Assembly (NCBI GenBank): GCA_964602655.1
Contig: CAZRSF010000108.1
Coordinates: 1-14,041, forward strand
Direction of reading: 5' to 3'
Length of the DNA stretch: 14,041 nt
Origin: Moduliflexus sp964602655
GTDB taxonomy: Bacteria; Moduliflexota; Moduliflexia; Moduliflexales; Moduliflexaceae
The notes below the pieces were generated by a model. It was not told the DNA's origin. It saw only the letters and a list, made by a program, of their open reading frames with translations, and did not search any database. How positions within the stretch are numbered: the stretch's first letter is position 1; every line of letters begins with the position of its first letter. The position numbers and the translations under genes were made by a program. Shown here in pieces: positions 6,757 through 13,006 of the stretch.

Positions 6757-7443
6757 ATGTTATTACAAATAGAAAATGTCAAAAAGACCTATCATCTTGG
6801 CGAAGTGCCTGTGGAAGCGCTGAAAGGCGTTTCCTTGAATATTGATCGCGGCGAGTTTATCGCGATCTGCGGGCCGTCCGGCAGCGGCAAAAGCACGCTG
6901 TTGAACATGATCGGCACGATTGACGTGCCAACTTCCGGCAACGTCTTCTACGAAGGCAAAGATGTGCTCAAAATGAATGACGACGCCCAAACCACGATGC
7001 GCAACAGCACGATTGGGTTTATTTTTCAGACGTTTAACCTCGTGCCGGTCTTGAGCGCATTGGAAAACGTGATGCTGCCGCTCCATTTCCGCCGCGCCAA
7101 TGGCAATCACGCCAAAGAAAAAGCGGTAGAGCATTTGAAAGCGGTGGGGTTGGAAAAATACATGCATCACCGCCCGAACAAGCTGAGCGGCGGACAGCGG
7201 CAGCGCGTGGCGATTGCGCGGGCAATGGCGCATGAGCCGGCGCTGATTATCGCGGATGAACCGACCGCCAACCTCGATTCCGTCAATGCGCAGCAGATTC
7301 TCGAAATGATGCGCAACATGAATCGGCAGCAGCAGGTGACCTTTATTTTTTCCACGCACGATCAGCGCTTGATTGACCACGTTCAACGGACGGTATGGCT
7401 CGAAGACGGGCAGATTACGTCAGATGTCAGGAGGAATGGATAA
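6757..7443 (+). CDS. ABC transporter ATP-binding protein, LolD/MacB type
   Basis: This 228-residue nucleotide-binding subunit has every ABC hallmark: Walker A GPSGSGKST (39-47), Q-loop Q91 in FIFQTFNLVP, signature LSGGQRQR (143-150), Walker B LIIADE (163-168) with D-loop ANLDS (171-175), and switch histidine H201. The sequence around LIIADEPTANLDS and the TFNLVPVLSALENVMLPL segment are typical of the LolD/MacB/FtsE-like group that powers mechanotransmission-type permeases rather than substrate channels. A GAGGA ribosome binding site lies six bases before the ATG. Its stop codon overlaps the permease start by one base (TAATG), so the two are certainly co-translated partners. The partner identity suggests extraction of a lipid or lipoprotein from the inner membrane, not import. 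Confidence 0.95.
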   Translation: MLLQIENVKKTYHLGEVPVEALKGVSLNIDRGEFIAICGPSGSGKSTLLNMIGTIDVPTSGNVFYEGKDVLKMNDDAQTTMRNSTIGFIFQTFNLVPVLSALENVMLPLHFRRANGNHAKEKAVEHLKAVGLEKYMHHRPNKLSGGQRQRVAIARAMAHEPALIIADEPTANLDSVNAQQILEMMRNMNRQQQVTFIFSTHDQRLIDHVQRTVWLEDGQITSDVRRNG

Positions 7444-8684
7444 TGAATACGATTCAATTCGCATTTCGCAATGTGTTTCGCAATACCCGGCGCAGCCTGA
7501 TTACGCTGCTCGCTATCGCCGTCGGCTTCATGGCGATTAACGTCTTCGGCGGCTATGTTGCGTTGATTTTCGATGCGATGGGCGACGCCGCGATTTACGG
7601 CGAAAGTCTCGGTCATCTGACGATTTTCAAAAAAGGCTTTTTGGTGGAAGGGAAAATCGAACCTGAAAAATACATGATTACGGCGGAAGAGATGCAGGCG
7701 ATTTCCGCGCTTGTCGCTCAAAATCCCTCTGTGAAAAAGGTACTTCCGAAAATGAGCGTCTCCGGCCTGATTTCGAACGGATCAAGCTCCACCATCTTTA
7801 TCGCCGACGGCATTCATCCCGACGATAAAGCGTTTTTGGATCACGGTTCGTCGTATGATTCCGAATACGACGGCGAAGGAACGCCGATTACGGCACAAGC
7901 GCCGACCGGTGTGCAACTTGGCAGCGATTTAGCCAACATGCTGAACCTGAAAGTCGGTGATACGCTTCCCGTTATGGCGAACACGCTGACCGGGCAAATG
8001 AACGCGCTTGATGTGGATGTCGTCGGCATTTATAACACCGGCTCGGACGCGACGAATGACAAATATCTGCTGATGCCGCTGGAATTGGCGCAATCACTCT
8101 ATGACACTACCTCGGTTGATCGGGTGTCGCTCGCGTTGTCGAACACGAAAGAGACCGAACCGGTGCGGAAGTGGCTTGTCGAACAACTCCCCGCCATCGG
8201 ATTCGACGCCGAAGTCAAAAGCTGGAACGAATTGTCGCTGTTTTACACGCAAGTCAGGGATATGTTCAGCGTGATCTTCCTGTTCATCTTCTGCATCGTG
8301 CTGATTATCGTCGTCACCAGCGTCATTAACACGATGAGCATGAGCGTGGTGGAACGGACGCAGGAAATCGGCACGCTGCGGGCGTTGGGACTGAAACGGC
8401 GCGACGTGTTGCGCATTTTTGGCGCGGAAGGTTTTGTGATCGGACTCATTGGCACAATCGCCGGATTGGCGGGGACACTTCTGATCATCTGGCTGTTCGA
8501 AACCGTTGATGTGACCTATATTCCGCCAGGTTCGACAGAACCCGTGCCGATGTTGGTCGGATTTGTGCCGTCAATGCTTGCCATCAGCGGTCTATTTTTG
8601 GCATTTTTAAGCTGGGGCGCGGCGATTTTCCCAAGTTTCAAAGCCAGCCGCTTACGTATCGTGGACGCCTTCGGGCATGTATAA
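7443..8684 (+). CDS. ABC transporter permease, LolC/LolE/MacB (FtsX) type
   Basis: The 413-residue protein has the type VII layout: TM1 at ~18-45, a large extracytoplasmic domain (~46-270, MacB_PCD-like), then TM2 ~273-298, TM3 ~326-352 and TM4 ~372-397 (FtsX domain). The cytoplasmic motif VVERTQEIGTLRALGLKRRDV (starting at 302) is the conserved coupling segment that contacts the ATPase. I use the ATG at 7443 because it overlaps the ATPase stop and has AGGAGG (7429-7434) eight bases upstream; an earlier in-frame start at 7395 lies inside the ATPase gene. Only one permease gene is present, so the transporter is probably a homodimer like MacB rather than a LolC-LolE heterodimer. No adaptor (MacA-like) gene is adjacent, which favours a Lol-like route via the LolA-like protein encoded next. 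Confidence 0.93.
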   Translation: MNTIQFAFRNVFRNTRRSLITLLAIAVGFMAINVFGGYVALIFDAMGDAAIYGESLGHLTIFKKGFLVEGKIEPEKYMITAEEMQAISALVAQNPSVKKVLPKMSVSGLISNGSSSTIFIADGIHPDDKAFLDHGSSYDSEYDGEGTPITAQAPTGVQLGSDLANMLNLKVGDTLPVMANTLTGQMNALDVDVVGIYNTGSDATNDKYLLMPLELAQSLYDTTSVDRVSLALSNTKETEPVRKWLVEQLPAIGFDAEVKSWNELSLFYTQVRDMFSVIFLFIFCIVLIIVVTSVINTMSMSVVERTQEIGTLRALGLKRRDVLRIFGAEGFVIGLIGTIAGLAGTLLIIWLFETVDVTYIPPGSTEPVPMLVGFVPSMLAISGLFLAFLSWGAAIFPSFKASRLRIVDAFGHV

Positions 8685-8691
8685 AAGAATA

Positions 8692-8774
8692 GAACACTGA
8701 TAGGACTGATTGGGCTGATTTTCAATGATTTTCTTATCAGCGTCAAACAGTCTCATCAGCCCAATCAGTGTTCC
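8692..8774. repeat. Inverted and partly tandem repeat between permease and LolA-like gene
   Basis: CTGATTGGGCTGAT (8706-8719) and ATCAGCCCAATCAG (8755-8768) are perfect 14-bp inverted copies. Outside them AGAACACTGAT (8691-8701) and ATCAGTGTTCC (8764-8774) form a second inverted pair sharing the CACTGAT unit. CTGAT recurs several times within the left side, giving a slightly tandem look. The element fills the 101-base gap and resembles dispersed intergenic repeats; it ends 11 bases before the next ATG. Confidence 0.75.
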
Positions 8775-8785
8775 ATTAATACTTT

Positions 8786-9538
8786 ATGAAAACAAAAAAT
8801 ATGCTTGTTCATCTTATCGTTGTTCTTTGCATCATTCTTATGAATTTTTCGGCGGCGCAGGCGCAAGAGGCGGACGCGACCGCGATCTTGAAACAGGCCG
8901 ATAAATCACGCGGTAACAGCAGCGGCCTTGAATGGACAATCAGCTTGCAATCATTCAACAAAGATAAAACCGATAGCATGAAATTGACAGTTAAAGCGCA
9001 GAACGACAATTCGGTCGCAATTTTCTTAGAACCGCAATCGTCGAAAGGTGAGAAAATGCTGATGAAGAAAAATAATATGTGGTTCATCAAGCCGGGCTTG
9101 AGCAAGCCGGTCAGCATTTCGCCGCGCCAGAAATTGATGGGCGACGCCGCCAACGCGGACATTGCTTCGACAAACTACGCCGAAGACTACGACGCCGCGA
9201 TCACCGGCAGCGAAGCCGTTGACGGCGTGGAGTGCTACGTGATGGATTTGAAAGGCAAGACGAAAAAAGTCACTTACGATCAGATCACATACTGGGTCTC
9301 GAAAGACCGCAATCTCGGCGTGAAAGCCGAATTTTACAGCGTCTCCGGCAAGCTGCTGAAAACCGCGTTTTTTAAGTATGACGCGACGGTCGAGTTCGAC
9401 GGTCAGCCGACGCCGTTCGTCTCGGAAATGAAAATCGCCGACGCCGTCATGAAAGACAAATACACCATCATGACCTATACCGACATCAGCATCGCCGAGA
9501 TTCCGGCCTCCGAATTCAGCCTGGAAACCGTGCGGTGA
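8786..9538 (+). CDS. LolA-like outer-membrane lipoprotein-sorting family protein
   Basis: This 250-residue protein begins with a Sec signal peptide (MKTKNMLVHLIVVLCIILMN..., likely cut after AQA, residue 26). The mature part is predicted beta-rich and matches the LolA-like sorting family (COG2834/PF17131 type): LTVKAQNDNSVAIFLEPQSSKGEKML, NNMWFIKPGLSKPVSISPRQKLMGDA, and the ECYVMDLKGK...YWVSKDRNLGVKAEFYSVSGKLLKT segment typical of these half-barrel proteins. The family carries lipidic cargo across the periplasm in a hydrophobic cavity. Position between a Lol/MacB-type permease and an outer-membrane barrel fits a periplasmic carrier. No Shine-Dalgarno sequence is obvious (TTAATACTTT before ATG), so translation may depend on coupling or on the upstream hairpin. 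Whether the cargo is a lipoprotein or a free lipid cannot be told from sequence. Confidence 0.87.
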   Translation: MKTKNMLVHLIVVLCIILMNFSAAQAQEADATAILKQADKSRGNSSGLEWTISLQSFNKDKTDSMKLTVKAQNDNSVAIFLEPQSSKGEKMLMKKNNMWFIKPGLSKPVSISPRQKLMGDAANADIASTNYAEDYDAAITGSEAVDGVECYVMDLKGKTKKVTYDQITYWVSKDRNLGVKAEFYSVSGKLLKTAFFKYDATVEFDGQPTPFVSEMKIADAVMKDKYTIMTYTDISIAEIPASEFSLETVR

Positions 9539-9542
9539 TTCA

Positions 9543-9654
9543 GGGCTGGAAAATATCTGTCATGGCGAGGAGTTCCGACGACGAAGCCATCTCGTCGGTA
9601 GCGCGGGATTGCTTTGTCGCTGACGCTCCGCGCAATGGCAGAACTTAACAGCCC
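9543..9654. repeat. Dispersed-type palindromic repeat (TCATGGCGAGGAG...CAATGGCA)
   Basis: The gap between the LolA-like and beta-barrel genes is almost entirely an imperfect inverted repeat, with arms starting CTGTCATGGCGAGGAG (from 9557) and ending CTCCGCGCAATGGCAG (to 9641), and with ACGAAGCCATC pairing imperfectly with GATTGCTTTGTC. A flanking pair GGGCTG/CAGCCC (9543-9548, 9649-9654) brackets it. Closely similar TCATTGCGAGGAG...GCAATGAC palindromes are widespread intergenic elements in many bacterial genomes. It has no coding capacity. Confidence 0.8.
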
Positions 9655-9663
9655 AGGTTCATT

Positions 9664-11013
9664 ATGAAAAAATCTTTTGTCGAATTCATTCTGCTTGGCT
9701 TGTTGTGCCTGCCGTGCGTCGCGTATGCCGCAGAAGAAGCTGATTCCGGGACAAACTGGGGCGCGTGGTTCGAAGAGCGCGTCATGTATGACGGGCAAAT
9801 TCTGCCGATGATCACGTTGCAGCAACCCGCCGATTCGCCGCAAAATCCTGACAACGCGCTGATGAAATTAGACAGCCTGAACGCCGCCGTCCACATCCGC
9901 CCGAATTTCGCGTTTCGCGCCGGAGCAATCAGCCTCGGTATCCGCCCGCGCCTGATTGCTGAATATACCGAAATTCAGGACGGCCAATATGACGGCGAGA
10001 GCGACTCGGAGATTGATGTGTTCGTGAACGAAGGCTACGCGGAATGGCGCGTTCTGCCGTCGTTTGTCGTGTCTGCCGAACGCCGCAACCTGCAATGGGG
10101 CAGCGGCTTCATCACGTCGCCGTCGAACCCGTTTTATCGCGTCACCGGCAAATCGCGCCCGCAGCAGGAATTGCCGGGGAAAGATTTCGTGATTGCGTCG
10201 TTGATTCCGAATGATCTGTTTTCACTGACCGCGATGATCAATTTCGGCGAAGGCGAGGCGGAAACCGAAGGCAGCCGCGAGTCGTTCAAGCAAACCTACG
10301 CCCTGAAAGCGACCTTCACATTCGACGACTTTTCAATCAGCCCGGTGGCGTCGTATCAGGATGACGACCGGCTCAGAGTCGGCGGATTCGGATCATGGAC
10401 AGCCACCGACGCGTTGGTGCTTTTTTTCGATGCGTCATTTGCCGAAGGCTCGAATGGCAGATATGTCGCGCCAGTTGAAAGCGATCCGTTCGGCATGGCG
10501 TTCGACACCGCCAAAGACGAGGATAGCCGCATTTACTCTGAAATTCTGATCGGCGGCGCATATACATTCGAAGGCGGCACAACGCTGACCGGCGAATATC
10601 TCTATTACGGCGAAGGCTACGATGACGATGAAGCCGACGATTATTACGCGCTGGTTGAACGTTCGGGCGAAGCGTTTGTCTATCAGGGCGACGAGCCGAT
10701 GCAGCAGCAATTGCGCCAGCTTGGAGCGCGTAATCTCTCTTACTCGCTGCAAAACAATCTCGCGTTTCGCGGCCAGCATTACGCCACGCTGTACGCGAAC
10801 CGCAGCGACCTCTGGGATCGGCTCGATTTGACTGGCGGCGGAACGATGAATCTCGCGGATCAATCGTTCTACGCCTTTTTCAACAGCAGCCTGAATCTTG
10901 TGGATTCGCTGGATACGTTTCTCAATCTTCTGACCTACAGCCAGCAAGACGACACGGAATATCAGGGCGTGTTCGACTATATGGCGACGTTCGGTTTCAC
11001 CTGGTACTTCTGA
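9664..11013 (+). CDS. Outer-membrane beta-barrel protein of the export cluster
   Basis: The 449-residue protein starts with a Sec signal peptide (MKKSFVEFILLGLLCLPCVAYA, cut near residue 22). The remainder alternates polar and hydrophobic residues in many short strands (for example FSISPVASYQDDDRLRVGGF, GTTLTGEYLYYGEGYDD, QHYATLYANRSD) with acidic loops rich in Asp and Glu. It ends in GFTWYF: an aromatic C-terminal residue is the BAM-recognised beta-signal of outer-membrane barrels. Internal motifs VSAERRNLQWGSGFITSPSNPF recall porin-like proteins that accompany LolA-like and RND or ABC lipid exporters in proteobacteria, but I cannot name the family. Its place directly after the LolA-like gene suggests it is the outer-membrane acceptor, pore or cargo. 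The ribosome binding site is weak (CAGG). Confidence 0.82.
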   Translation: MKKSFVEFILLGLLCLPCVAYAAEEADSGTNWGAWFEERVMYDGQILPMITLQQPADSPQNPDNALMKLDSLNAAVHIRPNFAFRAGAISLGIRPRLIAEYTEIQDGQYDGESDSEIDVFVNEGYAEWRVLPSFVVSAERRNLQWGSGFITSPSNPFYRVTGKSRPQQELPGKDFVIASLIPNDLFSLTAMINFGEGEAETEGSRESFKQTYALKATFTFDDFSISPVASYQDDDRLRVGGFGSWTATDALVLFFDASFAEGSNGRYVAPVESDPFGMAFDTAKDEDSRIYSEILIGGAYTFEGGTTLTGEYLYYGEGYDDDEADDYYALVERSGEAFVYQGDEPMQQQLRQLGARNLSYSLQNNLAFRGQHYATLYANRSDLWDRLDLTGGGTMNLADQSFYAFFNSSLNLVDSLDTFLNLLTYSQQDDTEYQGVFDYMATFGFTWYF

Positions 11014-11050
11014 TTCCGCTGACATTTGGCTTGACAAAAACCTTCCGATT

Positions 11051-11082
11051 CGGCACCCTTTTCACAGACGAAGAGGGTGTCG
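11051..11082 (+). terminator. Stem-loop after the beta-barrel gene (possible terminator or attenuator)
   Basis: CGGCACCCTTTTC (11051-11063) can pair with GAAGAGGGTGTCG (11070-11082) over 13 base pairs, two of them G-U, around a 6-base loop ACAGAC. It lies 38 bases after the beta-barrel stop and before the Uma2 gene. There is no U-tract after the stem, so it is not a textbook rho-independent terminator. It covers the GTG at 11077 and so argues against translation starting there. Confidence 0.5.
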
Positions 11083-11142
11083 CGCATGAGATTATCCAGC
11101 CTATTATTCATCGAACGACACCCCGCAAAAAAGGAGGGACGC

Positions 11143-11925
11143 ATGGTATTAGCCCAACAAACCTTAGACTATTCGGATGACCTTGCAGTTCGTTTTCCTG
11201 AACTTGACGAGCGCGAATACGCGATGATCCGCGAACTGGAAGAGTTGTATCTGCCGGCAGAGGACGGAATTCCGATGGAAACGAATTGGCATCGCTTAGC
11301 GATGAATCTGCTGATCGAGTCGGTTCACGCGCATTGGCGCGACCGCAGCGATTATTTTGCCGGGGGCAACATGTTTGTCTATTTCAGCATGGATCAGGTG
11401 CGCCGGAAACATTATCGCGGGCCGGATGTGTTTGTCGTCTTGAATGTGGATGGCACGCGGGATAGGGACTCCTGGATCGTCTGGCAGGAAGATGGACGCT
11501 ACCCCGACGTGATTATCGAATTAGCGTCTCCCTCCACGATTCAGACCGATTTAGGAACGAAAAAGACGTTATACGAGCAGACCTTTCGCACGTCCGAATA
11601 TTTTTGTTACGATCCCGTCGAACGCGAATTGCGCGGATGGCGGCTGCATGAACGGCAATATCTGGACATTCCGCAAAACGAGCAGGGCTGGCGTTGGAGT
11701 CAGGAATTGCAGCTCTGGCTTGGAACATGGGATGGCGAATTTCAACGCCTGTCAGCGCGATGGCCGCGCTTCTACACCGATCAGCATGAATTGGTCTTGA
11801 CCTTTGCCGAGTCCGAACGTCAGCTTGTCCAGCAAGAGCGGCAACGCGCCGAAGACGCGGAACGCCGCGCCGAACGGTTAGCCGCCAAACTTCGCGAACT
11901 CGGCATTGCAGAGGAATTATCGTAG
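11143..11925 (+). CDS. Uma2-family (DUF820) restriction-endonuclease-fold protein with coiled-coil tail
   Basis: This 260-residue protein matches the Uma2/DUF820 family of PD-(D/E)XK-fold proteins, abundant in cyanobacteria and many environmental bacteria. Visible core: RGPDVFVVL (92-100; D95), PDVIIELASPST (121-132; E127 is the acidic residue in ELASPS) and the lysines of DLGTKKTLYEQ (136-146), followed by FRTSEYFCYDP. After residue ~222 a highly charged helix rich in Glu, Arg and Gln (SERQLVQQERQRAEDAERRAERLAAKLREL) forms a predicted coiled coil. The ATG at 11143 is preferred over the in-frame GTG at 11077 because AAGGAGG (11131-11137) sits just upstream and the extra residues lie in a hairpin. 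Biological role of the family is poorly known; nuclease activity is inferred from fold. It does not look functionally linked to the export cluster. Confidence 0.88.
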   Translation: MVLAQQTLDYSDDLAVRFPELDEREYAMIRELEELYLPAEDGIPMETNWHRLAMNLLIESVHAHWRDRSDYFAGGNMFVYFSMDQVRRKHYRGPDVFVVLNVDGTRDRDSWIVWQEDGRYPDVIIELASPSTIQTDLGTKKTLYEQTFRTSEYFCYDPVERELRGWRLHERQYLDIPQNEQGWRWSQELQLWLGTWDGEFQRLSARWPRFYTDQHELVLTFAESERQLVQQERQRAEDAERRAERLAAKLRELGIAEELS

Positions 11926-11950
11926 GCCGAAACTGTCGTTTCGACCTACG
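11921..11950. repeat. Imperfect palindrome, copy 2 of the GTCGAAAC repeat family
   Basis: CGTAGGCCGAAAC (11921-11933) and GTTTCGACCTACG (11938-11950) are inverted copies with one mismatch around the centre TGTC. The CGAAAC...GTTTCGAC core matches the palindrome at 5091-5110. The left arm contains the TAG stop codon of the Uma2 gene, so the element has inserted at, or supplies, the gene end. Confidence 0.75.
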
Positions 11951-11967
11951 CTACCACAGGGAAACTT

Positions 11968-12660
11968 ATGAAACATGTTATCGCTATCATTTTGGGGATA
12001 TTGTTCTGCTGCGGCGGAGCGCTTGAGGCGTCAATCGCCGATAAAATGGCGCAACCCGAACCGCAAGCGGCTGACGCCGACGCGCTGTTCGTCAGCCTTA
12101 GCTATGTCTATCGCGCAAACGGTCAGGGGGAATTCCTCCCGCTGCGTGAAGGAAGCGTCTTACATTCGGGCGATCATTACAAACTGATTTTTACCACGTC
12201 TGAAGATTGTTATGTCTATATTTTTCAAGTAGATAGCGCAAATAAACTCTATCAACTTTTCCCAATGGAATCGTTTGGCGATGTGGTGCTCAATAATCGC
12301 AACCCGGCCAAGCAGGGTGAGCCGTATTATCTCCCGTCGGAAAGCAAATCGTTCGAATTGGATCAACAAACGGGCGCGGAAAAAATTTATTTTCTGGCGT
12401 CTCGCACACGCGACGAGGCGTTAGAGTCGGCCTATCAGCGCATTGCGGACGAGCAAGCCAAAAGCTCGTTGCAGCAGCAATTAGATGCCATTGACGACTT
12501 GCTGAAATATGCCGAAGCGCTGCAACAATCGCTTGACGTAGATGAGAATGCCGAATCGGTCGCCTGGGAAGAAGGCGGACAGCGGTTCTCCACCTTCCTG
12601 CAACGTCTCGAAAATGTGCGCGACGGCGTCAGTTACGTGCTGACGTTCGAACACCGATAA
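11968..12660 (+). CDS. Secreted DUF4384-domain protein
   Basis: The 230-residue protein has a hydrophobic signal peptide (MKHVIAIILGILFCCGGA...), probably cut after ALEA at residue 21. The Cys pair at 14-15 lacks a good lipobox (a small residue before Cys), so lipoprotein processing is less likely. Residues ~55-147 match DUF4384: LREGSVLHSGDHYKLIFTT, CYVYIFQVDSANKLYQLFPM, YYLPSESKSFELDQ and GAEKIYFLASR. That beta-sandwich domain occurs in envelope proteins, caspase-like proteases and serine/threonine kinases, and its role is unknown. The C-terminal third (~150-215) is helical and Gln/Glu-rich. The ribosome binding site is weak (AGGG). It is 42 bases after the Uma2 gene, separated by the palindrome, so co-transcription is uncertain. 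Confidence 0.83.
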   Translation: MKHVIAIILGILFCCGGALEASIADKMAQPEPQAADADALFVSLSYVYRANGQGEFLPLREGSVLHSGDHYKLIFTTSEDCYVYIFQVDSANKLYQLFPMESFGDVVLNNRNPAKQGEPYYLPSESKSFELDQQTGAEKIYFLASRTRDEALESAYQRIADEQAKSSLQQQLDAIDDLLKYAEALQQSLDVDENAESVAWEEGGQRFSTFLQRLENVRDGVSYVLTFEHR

Positions 12661-12674
12661 CCGCGAATGCGTTG

Positions 12675-12727
12675 CGGATCGTCCCGCTCCGAACCACAAA
12701 CGATACGGTTCGGAGCGGGACGATCCG
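12675..12727. repeat. Perfect 21-bp inverted repeat after the DUF4384 gene
   Basis: The arms 12675-12695 (beginning CGGATCGTCCCGCTCC) and 12707-12727 are perfect inverted copies of 21 bases around an 11-base centre ACAAACGATAC. It starts 15 bases after the stop codon. The RNA hairpin would be extremely stable and could end transcription or protect the 3' end, though no U-tract follows. Length and perfection suggest a recent repeat element. Confidence 0.85.
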
Positions 12728-12944
12728 AGTGTTCACGCAGATTCTCTGCAATCGATCTCTTCATTGAAAAATCTTTAACATTCTGCTCGCATAAAAGGCA
12801 TCTCTTTCATAACGCCTTTTACCTCTTGTCGCAGATACCGTCCATATAATCAACCGATAAACAGCCGATGATCACTTCTTGGGAATGGTGCGTTCGTAGA
12901 GGGGGATTGTGTTCTCGATAGAGATGTGTATCATTTTAGCGCCC

Positions 12945-12987
12945 GCCAAACGAACGATACGCTGATCCAGCATATCGTTCGTTTGGC
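12945..12987 (+). promoter_or_regulatory. Perfect 15-bp inverted repeat / leader hairpin before the binding-protein gene
   Basis: GCCAAACGAACGATA (12945-12959) and TATCGTTCGTTTGGC (12973-12987) are perfect inverted copies. Inside, after one mismatch, GCTG (12961-12964) and CAGC (12968-12971) extend the stem around a 3-base loop ATC. The hairpin ends five bases before the AGGAG ribosome binding site (12993-12997). This placement fits an operator or a 5' leader structure controlling translation or attenuation. Confidence 0.65.
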
Positions 12988-13006
12988 AGAGCAGGAGTGG
13001 ATTGTT

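Larger units (their letters stand above)
12661..13006 (+). other. 346-base intergenic region with hairpins and weak promoter signals
   Basis: No coding gene is convincing here. Besides the 21-bp and 15-bp inverted repeats listed separately, TAAAAGGC (12792-12799) and GCCTTTTA (12814-12821) form an 8-bp inverted pair with a 14-base centre. A perfect -10 hexamer TATAAT lies at 12845-12850, but the region 16-18 bases upstream (around CTCTTG, 12824-12829) is a poor -35. A promoter for the binding-protein gene is likely somewhere in this region. Confidence 0.45.

Noticed and set aside
6763..7386. Long minus-strand reading frame opposite the ABC ATPase
   Set aside because: It is an antisense shadow of a clearly conserved ABC gene, has no recognisable protein features and no ribosome binding site. 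The same applies to the other antisense frames over 935-4165 and 9664-11013.
7395..7442. Upstream in-frame start for the permease
   Set aside because: It lies in the end of the ATPase gene; the ATG at 7443 has AGGAGG and the usual TAATG overlap.
9543..9654. Small RNA gene or CRISPR-like unit
   Set aside because: The structure is a single palindromic element of a known dispersed type; there are no regularly spaced direct repeats anywhere in the window.
11031..11060. Promoter TTGACA at 11031-11036 for the Uma2 gene
   Set aside because: The bases 16-18 downstream are GC-rich (CACCCT) and do not resemble a -10 box.
11077..11142. GTG start that would lengthen the Uma2 protein by 22 residues
   Set aside because: It lies inside a 13-bp stem-loop and has no good ribosome binding site, whereas the ATG at 11143 follows AAGGAGG.
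12667..12849. 60-residue frame over the 21-bp inverted repeat
   Set aside because: Its first third is simply the palindrome translated, and the composition is not protein-like; no ribosome binding site.
12926..13006. Upstream ATG that would lengthen the binding protein by 27 residues
   Set aside because: The added residues are encoded by the hairpin and would sit before the signal peptide; AGGAG before 13007 fixes the start.
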